A stretch of DNA of 60,027 bases from SZUA-287 sp036397975 (GCA_036397975.1 DASWHW010000035.1:1-60027); one strand, 5' to 3'; positions 16,668 to 25,650 are shown, counted from the first letter of the stretch. Made by a program: numbers and translations. The notes: a model not told the origin generated them from the letters alone.

Positions 16668-16736
16668 AAGAGTGGCTGAAAATATACGATACTGGCTATG
16701 AAACGCAACCCAGGGAAGGAGCAATGAATTGATGAT

Positions 16737-16766
16737 TTGCAAGAAATCGGATTTTTCTGCTAATTG
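16737..16766 (+). promoter_or_regulatory. Possible rho promoter
   Basis: TTGCAA (16737-16742), 18 nt, then TAATTG (16761-16766). The match is moderate. The leader that would follow, about 100 nt, ends in an almost G-free pyrimidine-rich tract (roughly 16827-16870). Confidence 0.35.
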
Positions 16767-16874
16767 TGATTGTTCACTAACCACCCGGCACGAACCAAGA
16801 AGAGCAGTGCTGTGGATGTGGGGGTTTTTCTTTCTTTTACGCCCTTCCTTTTTCTACAACAAATATTTCCCGGT

Positions 16875-17990
16875 ATGAGTGGTATTCCCTTCGAAGGTGT
16901 ATTGGAGATCGATCCAAAGCGGTTTGGTTTTGTACGAAGTCGTACAGAAAACCTCCGCCGTGGACCGGACGATCCGTTCGTTCCTCCCGCTCTCATTGAA
17001 CAGTATAGTCTTCGGCCCGGCTCAATGCTGGAAGGAGACCTTAAAGAAATCAGGACGAAGAAGGGAAAAAGCCCGGAGATCGACAAGATCAAAAGCATTA
17101 ATGGATTGCCGCCTGAGCGGTGGAGATCCGCACCGGATTTTATCCGACTTGATGCCATCGCTCCCGGTGAACTGATTCGATTGGAAGGTCCGGAGAGCGA
17201 TCTTTCCATGAGGGTGGTGGACCTCTTCTGCCCAATTGGAAAAGGTCAGCGTGCTTTGATTGTGTCGCCACCGAAGGCGGGCAAAACGATGCTGCTGCAG
17301 CATCTGGCACACGCGATCAGTATCAACAATCCTGAAATCGCGTTAATGGTGTTACTGATCGATGAAAGGCCGGAAGAAGTTACGGAAATGCGCCGTTCTA
17401 TTCGCGGCGAGGTGTTCGCCAGCTCAAGCGATGCTCATCGGGGCGATCATACGCGTCTCGCACAGCTTGTCCTGGAGTATGCGAAGCGAAAGGTGGAGGC
17501 AGGATCAGACGTTGTCGTGTTGATGGATTCCCTCACCCGGATTGGAAGGGCGTTCAACCTGCATCAGCGGGGCAGCGGGCGAACGCTCTCAGGTGGTGTC
17601 GACGCGCGGGCGCTTGAAGTACCCAAGAGAATTTTCGGTGCGGCACGGAATATCGAACACGGCGGGTCTCTCACAATCCTCGCCACTGCACTGATCGAAA
17701 CCAATTCCCGTATGGACGAGTTGATCTTCCAGGAATTCAAGGGAACGGGCAATATGGAACTGGTGCTGAGTCGGGAACTCGCCAATCAGCGCATCTTTCC
17801 TGCAATCAATCTTGCCGAATCGGGGACACGGCGGGAGGAATTGCTTTTCGGCGAAGATGCATTGCTACATCAGTCTCTCCGTCGATCGATCGCTCGTCTT
17901 TCGCCAATGGACGCGATGCTCGCCGTTCGAAAGATGCTCGATAAGTATCCTACGAACGACCACCTTCTGGCCAAACTCCAGCTCAACTGA
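16875..17990 (+). CDS. rho: Transcription termination factor Rho, short form
   Basis: 371 residues from ATG 16875 (MSGIPFEGVLEI). RNA-binding cold-shock-like domain at about 3-75 (FEGVLEIDPKRFGFVRS), ATPase domain from about 120. Walker A is SPPKAGKTMLLQ, Walker B VVVLMDSLTRIGRAFN, followed by RTLSGGVDARALEVPKR and FKGTGNMELVLSRELANQRIFPAINL, all Rho-specific. It is an RNA-dependent hexameric helicase ending transcripts at unstructured C-rich RNA. It lacks the N-terminal helical Rho_N domain and the long insertions of many Bacteroidota Rho proteins, making it about 50 residues shorter than E. coli Rho (419). The upstream frame back to 16770 is not Rho-like, so truncation by a wrong start is unlikely. 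It could be a second, minimal Rho paralogue. Confidence 0.9.
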   Translation: MSGIPFEGVLEIDPKRFGFVRSRTENLRRGPDDPFVPPALIEQYSLRPGSMLEGDLKEIRTKKGKSPEIDKIKSINGLPPERWRSAPDFIRLDAIAPGELIRLEGPESDLSMRVVDLFCPIGKGQRALIVSPPKAGKTMLLQHLAHAISINNPEIALMVLLIDERPEEVTEMRRSIRGEVFASSSDAHRGDHTRLAQLVLEYAKRKVEAGSDVVVLMDSLTRIGRAFNLHQRGSGRTLSGGVDARALEVPKRIFGAARNIEHGGSLTILATALIETNSRMDELIFQEFKGTGNMELVLSRELANQRIFPAINLAESGTRREELLFGEDALLHQSLRRSIARLSPMDAMLAVRKMLDKYPTNDHLLAKLQLN

Positions 17991-18007
17991 GTCGGATTCT
18001 CTTCGCG

Positions 18008-19675
18008 TCAAAAGCCCAGCAGCTTGTTGTAGAGCTTATCATTTTTCACCAAAGCAACAGCGGTTTTTAACTGAGGATCATATCGCAATGACCTCTTGAT
18101 CCTCCCCTGGTCACCCTGCAGCCGTGCCATCATTTCAACTTCCAGCGCTCGTGAAATCGGTTGACGATAGCGTTCGAATCCCCGCTCCTTTTCCTTCGTA
18201 AGAGAGGTCTTCAAGATGTCAATCTGGTGAAGTGATTCAGCGCTATAATGAGATCGCTCGGCAATTTCTTGTACCGTTGCCAATTGACTCTCTGCATCTT
18301 CCTGATAGTCGAATTGCTTTTCCTTCAAGAACCCTTTGAACTCGTCGAGCATTGCCTGGTCGATCCCGGAGATGCTGTCAGGATGATGCGCAGTCACATA
18401 CTGGTTTGCAAAACGGAAAAATAGAGCCTTTCTGTTCAACTCTTTCACCATCGGGCCTGTATCATCCACTGTGACGGAGGAATCTGGCGTGATGCCGCCA
18501 TGTTCGTACACGCTCCTTCCGCCGAGCGTCTTAAACTCATGGCGAAGACTGTCAGACATCGAAGCAAAGATGCCGTTACGATCCTTCTGCTTATAGTCGA
18601 TTTCCTGAATGCTTCTCCCGCTGGGGATATAGTACCGGGCAGTCGTCACCTTCAGTTGTGCTCCATAGTTTAATGGAAGGATGGTCTGCACCAATCCTTT
18701 GCCGAAAGTGCGATCTCCAATAATTAATCCTCGATCAAGATCCTGAATGGCCCCCGAGACAATTTCGCTCGCGCTTGCGCTGCCGCGGTCCGTCAACACT
18801 GCAAGGTGCACGTTGGGCAATAATGGTTCTTCAGGGGAAGTGTATTCTTTATCTCCCTCGGAACGACGTCCTTTCGTTGTAACAATATGAGATCCCTTGG
18901 GAACGAACTTGCTTACTACATCCACCGCCGCGTCAAGAAGTCCTCCGGGATTGCCCCGCACATCGAGGACTATCGCTTTGACGTCTCCCTTTATCTTGAG
19001 TTCTTTGATTGCCAGCCGTACCTCATCGCCGGCCTTGCGCGAGAACCGTTCCAGCTTGATATATCCAATGCCCGGATCGACGAAGTCTGCAAAAGTGACA
19101 TTCTTGACTTGAATTTCCTCGCGAATGAGGACAAACGTCAGCGGTGCGGATTCGCCCTCGCGTTCCACAGCAACCTTCACTTCAGTGCCGGGTTCACCAC
19201 GGGTGAGAGATCGGACTTCATCCGGGCGCTTGGTACGAACATCGTGGCCATCAATCTCCACAATCCGATCGCCCGGTAACAACCCTTGACGAGCCCCCGA
19301 ATATCCCTCCATCACGCTGATCACTTCGATGCGTCCCTCTCTTTGGCTGATGGTTATACCAACACCACCGTACTTGCCATTGGTAAGAAGGTCGACTTCG
19401 TCCCCATTCTCTTTGTCAATATACACCGTATATGGATCGAGAGATTCAAGCATCCCGTCAATCCCGGCCTGAACGAATCGCTCCGGATCGACAACATCCA
19501 CGTAGTTGGCCGCAATTTCTTTATAGACTCTTCCGAACAACTCAATTCCCTTATTCACCTTGAAAAAGTAGTCTCCATCCGGCACCTTGACGAACCCGCC
19601 AAAGATAATCACCAAACATGCAAGTCCGGTTGCGATTAAGGGTCGCGTACCCACATCGATGTTCCTATAGCGCAT
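18008..19675 (-). CDS. S41 family C-terminal processing peptidase (CtpA/Prc-like)
   Basis: 555 residues. An N-terminal signal anchor (about 10-30) is followed by an S41 N-region, a PDZ domain (about 95-175; GGVGITISQREGRIEV...LLPGDRIVEIDG) and the S41 protease core. The catalytic Ser lies in DRGSASASEIVSGAIQD and the Lys in GDRTFGKGLVQT, the Ser-Lys dyad of this family. The C-terminal 180 residues extend past the core with a long helical tail. Periplasmic processing or degradation of envelope proteins is expected. It is convergent with rho (17-bp gap) and 24 bp downstream of tmk. Confidence 0.9.
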   Translation of the reverse strand: MRYRNIDVGTRPLIATGLACLVIIFGGFVKVPDGDYFFKVNKGIELFGRVYKEIAANYVDVVDPERFVQAGIDGMLESLDPYTVYIDKENGDEVDLLTNGKYGGVGITISQREGRIEVISVMEGYSGARQGLLPGDRIVEIDGHDVRTKRPDEVRSLTRGEPGTEVKVAVEREGESAPLTFVLIREEIQVKNVTFADFVDPGIGYIKLERFSRKAGDEVRLAIKELKIKGDVKAIVLDVRGNPGGLLDAAVDVVSKFVPKGSHIVTTKGRRSEGDKEYTSPEEPLLPNVHLAVLTDRGSASASEIVSGAIQDLDRGLIIGDRTFGKGLVQTILPLNYGAQLKVTTARYYIPSGRSIQEIDYKQKDRNGIFASMSDSLRHEFKTLGGRSVYEHGGITPDSSVTVDDTGPMVKELNRKALFFRFANQYVTAHHPDSISGIDQAMLDEFKGFLKEKQFDYQEDAESQLATVQEIAERSHYSAESLHQIDILKTSLTKEKERGFERYRQPISRALEVEMMARLQGDQGRIKRSLRYDPQLKTAVALVKNDKLYNKLLGF

Positions 19676-19699
19676 TTCTTCCTCTCCAGGCTTTCATCA

Positions 19700-20344
19700 T
19701 TATTTTTCGATCAGGAGTTTTGGTTCAACCGTCGTCCATATTTCCTGTTGCACTTCTTGTATCGGCGCCATCCCGTCCACCACACAGAACCGCGTTGGCT
19801 CCGCATCAGCAAGCTCGTAGTAGCCCTTTCGCACTCGCTCATAGAAAACCTTGCCAAAGCTCTCCATCCTATCGAAGGGTACGCCGGCCTTCTTTTTGCG
19901 CTTCACAATTTCTTCCACCGGGATGTCTACAAGGATGGTAATATCCGGAGAGACTCCCATCGTTGCAGCCTGATTAATGCTCCTGATCAACGGAAGATCC
20001 ATTTTGCGGCCGTACCCCTGATACGCCGTGGTAGAGTCTGCATACCGGTCGCACACGATGATCTCACCACGTTCAAGGGCCGGGGCAATTACTTCGCTGA
20101 CAAGTTGGTGCCGACTTGCGGAAAAGAGAAACAGCTCGGTGATATCCTCCATTTCCAGACTCTTCTTGTCTAACAGCAGATCGCGTATTCGTTCGGAGAT
20201 CCGCGTTCCTCCCGGCTCCCGAAAGAGAGTAAGTGTCTCAACTCTGTCGTTCTGACCACGAAGCAGTCCACGCAATCGGGCAATAAGCAAGTTTGCCTGT
20301 GTTGTCTTGCCGCTGAAATCAAGGCCTTCAAATGTTATGAACAT
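19700..20344 (-). CDS. tmk: Thymidylate kinase
   Basis: 214 residues, normal for bacterial TMK. It phosphorylates dTMP to dTDP. The P-loop is GLDFSGKTTQA, the DR-type motif is CDRYADSTTAYQGYGR, and the nucleoside-binding FREPGGT segment is present. A promoter with TTGATT-N17-TATGTT lies just upstream. The S41 protease gene follows in the same direction and may be read through. Confidence 0.93.
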   Translation of the reverse strand: MFITFEGLDFSGKTTQANLLIARLRGLLRGQNDRVETLTLFREPGGTRISERIRDLLLDKKSLEMEDITELFLFSASRHQLVSEVIAPALERGEIIVCDRYADSTTAYQGYGRKMDLPLIRSINQAATMGVSPDITILVDIPVEEIVKRKKKAGVPFDRMESFGKVFYERVRKGYYELADAEPTRFCVVDGMAPIQEVQQEIWTTVEPKLLIEK

Positions 20345-20375
20345 ATTTCATACCGTGGAATGTTAAGACAGCGTC

Positions 20376-20404
20376 AACATACAGATTTCGTTCTGGGGAA
20401 TCAA
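20376..20404 (-). promoter_or_regulatory. tmk promoter
   Basis: On the minus strand, TTGATT (20404-20399), a 17-nt spacer and TATGTT (20381-20376). Transcription would start about 25 nt before the tmk ATG. The hexamers and spacing are identical to those at 8995-9023. Confidence 0.55.
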
Positions 20405-20441
20405 CACGCGATTCAACGTATCTCTCTCGTCAAGTCATTCC

Positions 20442-20470
20442 TTGCTAGTTACAACCCTTTTCTGTATTAT
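20442..20470 (+). promoter_or_regulatory. Promoter of the ECF sigma gene
   Basis: TTGCTA (20442-20447), a 17-nt spacer and TATTAT (20465-20470), about 50 bp before the ATG at 20520. It diverges from the tmk promoter without overlapping it. Being sigma-70-like, it does not by itself suggest autoregulation by the ECF factor. Confidence 0.55.
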
Positions 20471-20519
20471 TTTCAAGTCCTTTGCAGAATCTTCATGATC
20501 GTGATCTCTCTGCTCCTCG

Positions 20520-21164
20520 ATGGTAAGAAAAAAACGGCCACATAAGGCTGCCCCACCTTCTACTATTTCTCACACCCCAAAATCTGAATCGCGTATAGAA
20601 GACTCGGAACTCATTCGCAGGGCCTTGAAGGGAAATGATGCCGCGTTCAAGCGACTCATGGGAAAATATCACGATGCGATTTTCAATTTCATCAATCGAA
20701 TGGTGCGCGACAAGCAACATGTCGAAGATCTTACCCAAGAGGCATTCATCAAGGCATTCAATTCCTTAAAGAGTTTCAACGATGAGTACGCATTTTCGAC
20801 CTGGCTTTACAAGATTGCGACGAACAATTCCATCGACTACATACGAAAGAAGAAGTTGCAAATGTACTCTATCGACAAACCGATAGATGCCGGCGACAGT
20901 GATTACACGTTTGAGCTGCCTGATGAATCGTATGAAGCGGACAAGGATATCATTTCAAAGCAGCGGCGCCAACTCCTCAATGACGCCATTGCCGGCCTCC
21001 CCCCCCGGTACAAGAAAGTGATTCATCTTCGCCATGTGGACGAGAAAAGTTACGAAGAGATTGCGAAAGAGCTAAAATTACCCATTGGGACAGTAAAAGC
21101 ACATATTTTCAGGGCACGCGAAATATTGTACAGAAGCCTCAAACACAAGATCAAGAATTACTAA
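20520..21164 (+). CDS. ECF-type RNA polymerase sigma factor
   Basis: 214 residues. A 28-residue basic N-terminal tail precedes region 2 (about 30-105; YHDAIFNFINRMV...EDLTQEAFIKAF...FSTWLYKIATNNSIDYIRKKK), an acidic linker, and region 4 (about 150-205; LPPRYKKVIHLRHVDEKSYEEIAKELKLPIGTVKAHIFRARE). This is a complete group-4 sigma. No anti-sigma gene with a zinc-binding or single-pass membrane domain adjoins it; the next gene encodes a secreted beta-solenoid-like protein. Its signal and regulon cannot be read from the sequence. Confidence 0.92.
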   Translation: MVRKKRPHKAAPPSTISHTPKSESRIEDSELIRRALKGNDAAFKRLMGKYHDAIFNFINRMVRDKQHVEDLTQEAFIKAFNSLKSFNDEYAFSTWLYKIATNNSIDYIRKKKLQMYSIDKPIDAGDSDYTFELPDESYEADKDIISKQRRQLLNDAIAGLPPRYKKVIHLRHVDEKSYEEIAKELKLPIGTVKAHIFRAREILYRSLKHKIKNY

Positions 21165-21192
21165 ATCACGCGAAACCAAGCTTTTACAAGAC

Positions 21193-21210
21193 TCGTACAA
21201 TTGGGTACGA
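21193..21210. promoter_or_regulatory. Dyad before the toast-rack gene
   Basis: TCGTAC-AATTGG-GTACGA, a perfect 6-bp-arm inverted repeat ending 7 bp before the ATG at 21218. It could be an operator or an RNA hairpin masking the start region, where no Shine-Dalgarno is evident. Confidence 0.35.
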
Positions 21211-21217
21211 AATAATA

Positions 21218-22102
21218 ATGAATAACAAACATCATATATCTAGCAGTGTCGTTCTCCTCCTGCTTATTTTCATGGCCGGCGGTTGGGCATTTGCGCGCTT
21301 GCAGCAAGAAGAAGCGTCCACCGAAATTGGCCGCACCACCGAAAAGGAACTGAACGTCGTCCTTTCAACGTCCATGGGTTCAATCTCAATCGCGCGGGGG
21401 CAGGAACAAAAGGTTCTCAGCCTGGAATCAACCAGTCAGAAGAAAAAAGAGGGGGACGTTGATCTTTCCTACACAATCCGCAATCGGGTTGGTTATCTCG
21501 ATCTCGCGCTAGGAGAGAATAGGGATCATGGTTCGGATCATTTCAAAATCAAGGGGTTCAAGGAAGGCGCATGGAAGCTGCACTTCAGTGAAGCCCTCCC
21601 TGTTTCCTTCGAACTTGAACTCGGTTTCGGCAGTGCCGATATTGATCTCTCCGGCTTGAAGGTTCGCGATTTTAGTTTGACCACCGGAGCAAGCGACGTG
21701 ATGCTGTCGTTCGACACGCCGAACGAAGTGTCGTTAGATCATATGAACATTGAAACCGGTCTTTCAAAATTCGACGGGCGCAATCTTGGTAATGGAAACT
21801 TTAAGTACTTTCGTTTCGAGGGTGGTGTCGGAACGTACACGTTGGATTTTAGCGGAGCGCTGCGCCGGGAAGTTGACGTGGATATTCAACTGGGCCTGGG
21901 CGTCTTGACGTTGATCGTTCCATCGGACGTTGGTGCCCGCGTTATTACAAATGACAACTGGTTCTCGCATGTCGAATGCGATAAGGAATTTCAGTCAACG
22001 GGCAAGCAGCAGTTTGAGACTGAGAATTTTGCGCGTGCTGAAGGGAAGATGAATATTCGAATCGAAACCGGGCTCGGAAGGGTTAGGTTGAAACACCGCT
22101 AA
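21218..22102 (+). CDS. Secreted toast-rack/LiaF-C-like beta-solenoid protein
   Basis: 294 residues. A signal peptide (about 8-27) is followed by repeated short beta strands of the DUF4097/toast-rack type, for example VSFELELGFGSADIDLSGLKVRDFS and RREVDVDIQLGLGVLTLIVPSDVGARV. Such proteins occur with PspC, LiaF and ECF systems that monitor the envelope, but none has enzymatic motifs. It begins 53 bp after the ECF sigma gene and is probably co-transcribed with it, which suggests a structural or sensory envelope role. It ends 17 bp from the convergent CHAT gene. Confidence 0.72.
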   Translation: MNNKHHISSSVVLLLLIFMAGGWAFARLQQEEASTEIGRTTEKELNVVLSTSMGSISIARGQEQKVLSLESTSQKKKEGDVDLSYTIRNRVGYLDLALGENRDHGSDHFKIKGFKEGAWKLHFSEALPVSFELELGFGSADIDLSGLKVRDFSLTTGASDVMLSFDTPNEVSLDHMNIETGLSKFDGRNLGNGNFKYFRFEGGVGTYTLDFSGALRREVDVDIQLGLGVLTLIVPSDVGARVITNDNWFSHVECDKEFQSTGKQQFETENFARAEGKMNIRIETGLGRVRLKHR

Positions 22103-22119
22103 CACTGGCTCCGCGTTGC

Positions 22120-24807
22120 CTACTTTCCCCAGAGAAAATACTGCGCCCAGACATAGGATGCAGCATTCTCAGGGTCCTTGATCATACCATTTTGCATTTC
22201 CTTGAACGCGTCCTGCACGGACAACCCAGCCGCAAGAGACGTGTAAAAGAACTCCCCAAAGTATTTGGTCGTCCTCCTGGCCGGAGAATAGGACTGCGTA
22301 ATAACCGAGGCACACCCCTGACTGAACAAAATGAACGGCAGTTCCGACTCCATCGTCGCACCCGATCCTGAGAAGTCCGAGAGGATCACCAGTGGGAATG
22401 AATGTACCTTCGTCAATTCCCCCCAAAATACTTTTCGCCACGTATTGAACGCCTTCCCATCAGAGAGAATGAAGTAGGAGTTTCCGGGATACATCTCATC
22501 ATAGGAAAACTCCGCAGCGAGTTGGAAAACATCCGCACGTTCGTTTCGCACCGTGGCGAGAGTAGCATCCTGACCAAAGTACAGACGGGCATCCTTAAAG
22601 AACGCACGTGTGTCTCGCAGTTCATACTCCGCGTCCCACTCAGTGGTACCCGCGTAGCCAACTCCAGCAACTTCTAAACTCGACGGTCCCTGGGGAAGAG
22701 GATTCGACGATTGATTCGCACGCGATGGAGCCGGCTTGTACAGGAGTGTAAGCGCCGCAGGCAGATAGCTCACTACAAACTGTTGCGCAACGTAACTCTG
22801 TCCCCGCACCGCGACACGACGCAGGGCATGAAGGGGCAGCTTCGCCGTTTCTTTTTGTGGAACCACCAGGAGTTTCGTCGCACCGGCAATATCTCCTTCA
22901 ATAGGTCTGACGAACGATGAGTACAAGCTCGTGGTCAGTTCGTCGATTCTTCTCTCAAGGGCACGCTTCACAATGTCACTCGAGTCCGCCGCCTGTTGGC
23001 GACGATTAAGGAGGGCATTAAACTCATCGACTTGCGAGACCACTGTTTCTTTTTTCACCGCCGCGATTTCGACTGACACCCGAGCGTTGGAGGCAACAAA
23101 CATGTAGAGAGCCTTCCGTGCGGGAAAGTGTTCAACCAGTACGACACCTTTTGGAAGGAGCTTTAACACTTCCGCCAAACCGATGTTGGCAATACGGACG
23201 AACGGCTCAAGCACTCTGGTTGTCTGGACAATCTTTTCTGCGTTCTCCGCAAGACGCGTTCCATATCCCTCCATCGAGCTCTTCACATCGGTAATTCGAT
23301 CTACGACCGAGATATTTTCTTCAAGAAGATTTCGATACGTGCGTTCCGCGCCGACCCGTAGTGCCCGCTGGTGTTGAAATGCTGCCAGAGACTCATTGAG
23401 ACTCTCCTGTGGCGTTTTCGCATCAAGACTACTCAGCGAATGAAAAAGTTGAAATCCATGACGCCTTTCCATATACCAGAATGCTTCTTCATATCGTCCG
23501 AGTTCGAGCAGTAGTTCAATGAGGACATCGTACGGAGCAAATTCACTGGACTGTCCGGATGCGTCTTCGCATTCAAGATATACGTCATCACCGGGTCGAA
23601 GCCAATAGGACACCTCCCGTGTCTCAACACTCTTCTTATAATGGACCAATGCTTCGGTGAGTTGTCCGGCCCTTTGGCGTCCCATACCAAGGCTGACGTG
23701 TGCGTACACTTGTCCAGCGGGATATGCAAGTCCATCAAAGAGCTCAAGGCCGCTTTGAAAGCTCTTCAACGCCTCGGGAAGATTTCCTTGGCCACCAAGG
23801 TAGCAGTGTCCGAGTTGCAGGAACAGGTACCCTTCTGCAATTTTGTTTTTTCGTCGAATAGCGGCGTTCAGCCCAGCCCGATAAAATCGAACAGCATCAT
23901 TCAGTTGTTGCCTGGCCAGGTACACGTTGCCGACGCGGATAAGCAATTCTAATCGAATGCCATCGGCATTCGCAGCAGTCCGATCAGCGCGGTTTAATGC
24001 CTCGCCATAGGTCTGCAGGGCGTCATTCGGTTTGCCCAGATGTTCGTAGAGGTCGCCGATATCTTTCAGCACGTTGAGGCTGGCAAGGGTATCGCGGAGT
24101 TGATCGGCAAAGGTCAGAGCGCGGAGGAAATTTTCCAATGCTCCCTGTTCATCTCCCGCACGCCGATAGGAATAGCCTGTTTCCGAATATACGCGGGCTT
24201 GTGTCTGAACGTTCCCGGTGGTGACAGCATGGTTGAGGAGGTTGGACAGAATGCGATCTTCTTCCTCAAAGTTTCTGAGGGCGCGGGCCGAAGGAAGCAT
24301 CGCCCACTCAATATCCAAAACCCCAGCTTCATCCCCAAACACACGCGCGAGACGAAGCGCTTCGATGTAAAGAGAGAATGCTTTGCGCTCTTCACCGATG
24401 AAGCGATAAAGCGCTGCAATCTCAAGGGTGGATGACCGCGCTCCGCCTCGATCAGCAACGGCCTTTGCGTGTATAATCGCACGGTCATAATGCTCCACTG
24501 CACTGTCAAATTCTGCAACCCCAGCGAAAACCCGTGCAAGAAGTCGGTGCTCGTCAGCGAGTTGAGCATCGCGCCCAAGATTCTGATCCAGCACCACCGC
24601 TTCTCTCAAAAAGACTCTTGCTCGCTGGAAATCACCTTGCTCGAATGCACTCGTTGCAAGCGTGTATGTGGAATCTGCCTGTCGTTGCTCGGGGGTGATA
24701 TCCCTGCCGCACCCCGTCAGCAGGATTAACGTCAATCCGCAAATAGTCGCTCGAATCGAGCAGTCACTCAGGAATCTGATAGAAGGCTCCCATGTTTTTG
24801 TGCGCAA
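22120..24807 (-). CDS. TPR-CHAT lipoprotein with degenerate protease centre
   Basis: Up to 895 residues. A lipoprotein signal (ICGLTLILLTGC) is followed by about ten tetratricopeptide repeats (about 45-430), a coiled helical region (about 450-560) and a C-terminal CHAT (caspase-like) domain (about 600-895). The CHAT fold is recognisable from KLPLHALRR, VVSYLPAALTLL, GNSYFILSDGKAFN and GCASVITQSYSPARRTT. The usual catalytic His motif (HxATHG-like) reads QLAAEFSYD, and the Cys motif (LSAC.TG) reads VILSDFSGSG, so both catalytic residues are missing. It is probably a pseudoprotease scaffold on the periplasmic or outer membrane. The frame starts at TTG 24807, but the best promoter would initiate just inside it; a CTG at 24771 would give a compact signal peptide. 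Confidence 0.8.
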   Translation of the reverse strand: MRTKTWEPSIRFLSDCSIRATICGLTLILLTGCGRDITPEQRQADSTYTLATSAFEQGDFQRARVFLREAVVLDQNLGRDAQLADEHRLLARVFAGVAEFDSAVEHYDRAIIHAKAVADRGGARSSTLEIAALYRFIGEERKAFSLYIEALRLARVFGDEAGVLDIEWAMLPSARALRNFEEEDRILSNLLNHAVTTGNVQTQARVYSETGYSYRRAGDEQGALENFLRALTFADQLRDTLASLNVLKDIGDLYEHLGKPNDALQTYGEALNRADRTAANADGIRLELLIRVGNVYLARQQLNDAVRFYRAGLNAAIRRKNKIAEGYLFLQLGHCYLGGQGNLPEALKSFQSGLELFDGLAYPAGQVYAHVSLGMGRQRAGQLTEALVHYKKSVETREVSYWLRPGDDVYLECEDASGQSSEFAPYDVLIELLLELGRYEEAFWYMERRHGFQLFHSLSSLDAKTPQESLNESLAAFQHQRALRVGAERTYRNLLEENISVVDRITDVKSSMEGYGTRLAENAEKIVQTTRVLEPFVRIANIGLAEVLKLLPKGVVLVEHFPARKALYMFVASNARVSVEIAAVKKETVVSQVDEFNALLNRRQQAADSSDIVKRALERRIDELTTSLYSSFVRPIEGDIAGATKLLVVPQKETAKLPLHALRRVAVRGQSYVAQQFVVSYLPAALTLLYKPAPSRANQSSNPLPQGPSSLEVAGVGYAGTTEWDAEYELRDTRAFFKDARLYFGQDATLATVRNERADVFQLAAEFSYDEMYPGNSYFILSDGKAFNTWRKVFWGELTKVHSFPLVILSDFSGSGATMESELPFILFSQGCASVITQSYSPARRTTKYFGEFFYTSLAAGLSVQDAFKEMQNGMIKDPENAASYVWAQYFLWGK

Positions 24808-24809
24808 AA

Positions 24810-24838
24810 AATATAGACAAGTTCAATGGGAGATTCAA
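24810..24838 (-). promoter_or_regulatory. Promoter of the TPR-CHAT gene
   Basis: On the minus strand, TTGAAT (24838-24833), a 17-nt spacer and TATATT (24815-24810). Initiation would fall near 24803, so the TTG codon at 24807 would be outside the transcript; either the start codon is downstream or this promoter is not used for this gene. Confidence 0.45.
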
Positions 24839-24855
24839 GGAAAGCGTTGAAATGG

Positions 24856-25650
24856 CTATTGGGGGCGTGCCGTATCCATCGCTGCTGCTATGAGACGAGG
24901 ATGGTTGGTGATAACAGCATCAACGCCCGTATGCAACTTCGTCACCAACTGCCTTATCGTATTCACGGTGTAGCATGCAACGCACAATCCCTCATCGTGC
25001 GCGCGTCGCACCAGCGTGGATCGGACCTGACGAAGGTTTCCGACGATCCACGAGGCACCATAACGTTTCCTCATACTATCGGGACGAACCCGGGCATCAC
25101 GGACAGGCATCAATAAAACTCCAATGTCGAATTCGGGTGCCACCTGGTGAAAGGATGCAAGAAAGCGATGGTCAAAGGACGAAACGATAACACGATTTTG
25201 ACATTTGCACCGGCGGAGAACATCCGCCAACCTCTGGATAAGCAGAGACCGTCGTCGAGTATCGCCGTCTGTCTTTACTTCTACATTGAGGGGAAACGAG
25301 GAAGGTATTTGATGAAAGACGCCTTCGAGAAGGGGAATTTTCTCACCGGCAAAGCCTGATGAAAACCACGAGCCGACATCAAGTGATTGGATTGAACTGT
25401 ACAGGGTCTCACTTGCGGACGCTCGCTTTCCGGCAATTCGATGGAAAGTACGATCGTGGTGCACAATCAGTTTTTCATCGAGGGTCATTCGAATATCAAG
25501 CTCAATCATGTCCGCTCCCGATGACAGCGCTCGGTCAAAAGCCGAAAACGTATTTTCAGGAGCGTCGGCAGAGCTTCCACGATGTGCGATAACAATCGGA
25601 TGATCGCGGGATCCTTCGCAATCCAGGACACTTCCGCTCACGAACGTCAA
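24856..25650 (-). CDS. Glycerophosphodiester phosphodiesterase
   Basis: 264 residues. GDPD TIM-barrel motifs are clear: IAHRGSSADAPENTFSAFDRAL (catalytic His and Arg, ENT), MIELDIRMTLDEKLIVHHDRT (metal Glu and Asp, second catalytic His) and LNVEVKTDG (Glu and Lys). It hydrolyses glycerophosphodiesters to glycerol-3-phosphate and an alcohol. No signal peptide is present, so it is likely cytoplasmic. Its ATG overlaps the adk stop by 4 bp, indicating coupling to adk. Confidence 0.92.
   Translation of the reverse strand: MTFVSGSVLDCEGSRDHPIVIAHRGSSADAPENTFSAFDRALSSGADMIELDIRMTLDEKLIVHHDRTFHRIAGKRASASETLYSSIQSLDVGSWFSSGFAGEKIPLLEGVFHQIPSSFPLNVEVKTDGDTRRRSLLIQRLADVLRRCKCQNRVIVSSFDHRFLASFHQVAPEFDIGVLLMPVRDARVRPDSMRKRYGASWIVGNLRQVRSTLVRRAHDEGLCVACYTVNTIRQLVTKLHTGVDAVITNHPRLIAAAMDTARPQ

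Noticed and set aside
16770..16874. N-terminal extension of Rho from the ATG at 16770
   Set aside because: The 35 residues are hydrophobic and unlike any Rho N-terminus, and the region contains the likely leader.
22120..24807. TPR-CHAT as part of a type III-E CRISPR (gRAMP/Craspase) or gasdermin-like defence system
   Set aside because: No Cas, gRAMP, CRISPR repeat or gasdermin gene is nearby, the protein has a lipoprotein signal, and the protease residues are missing.
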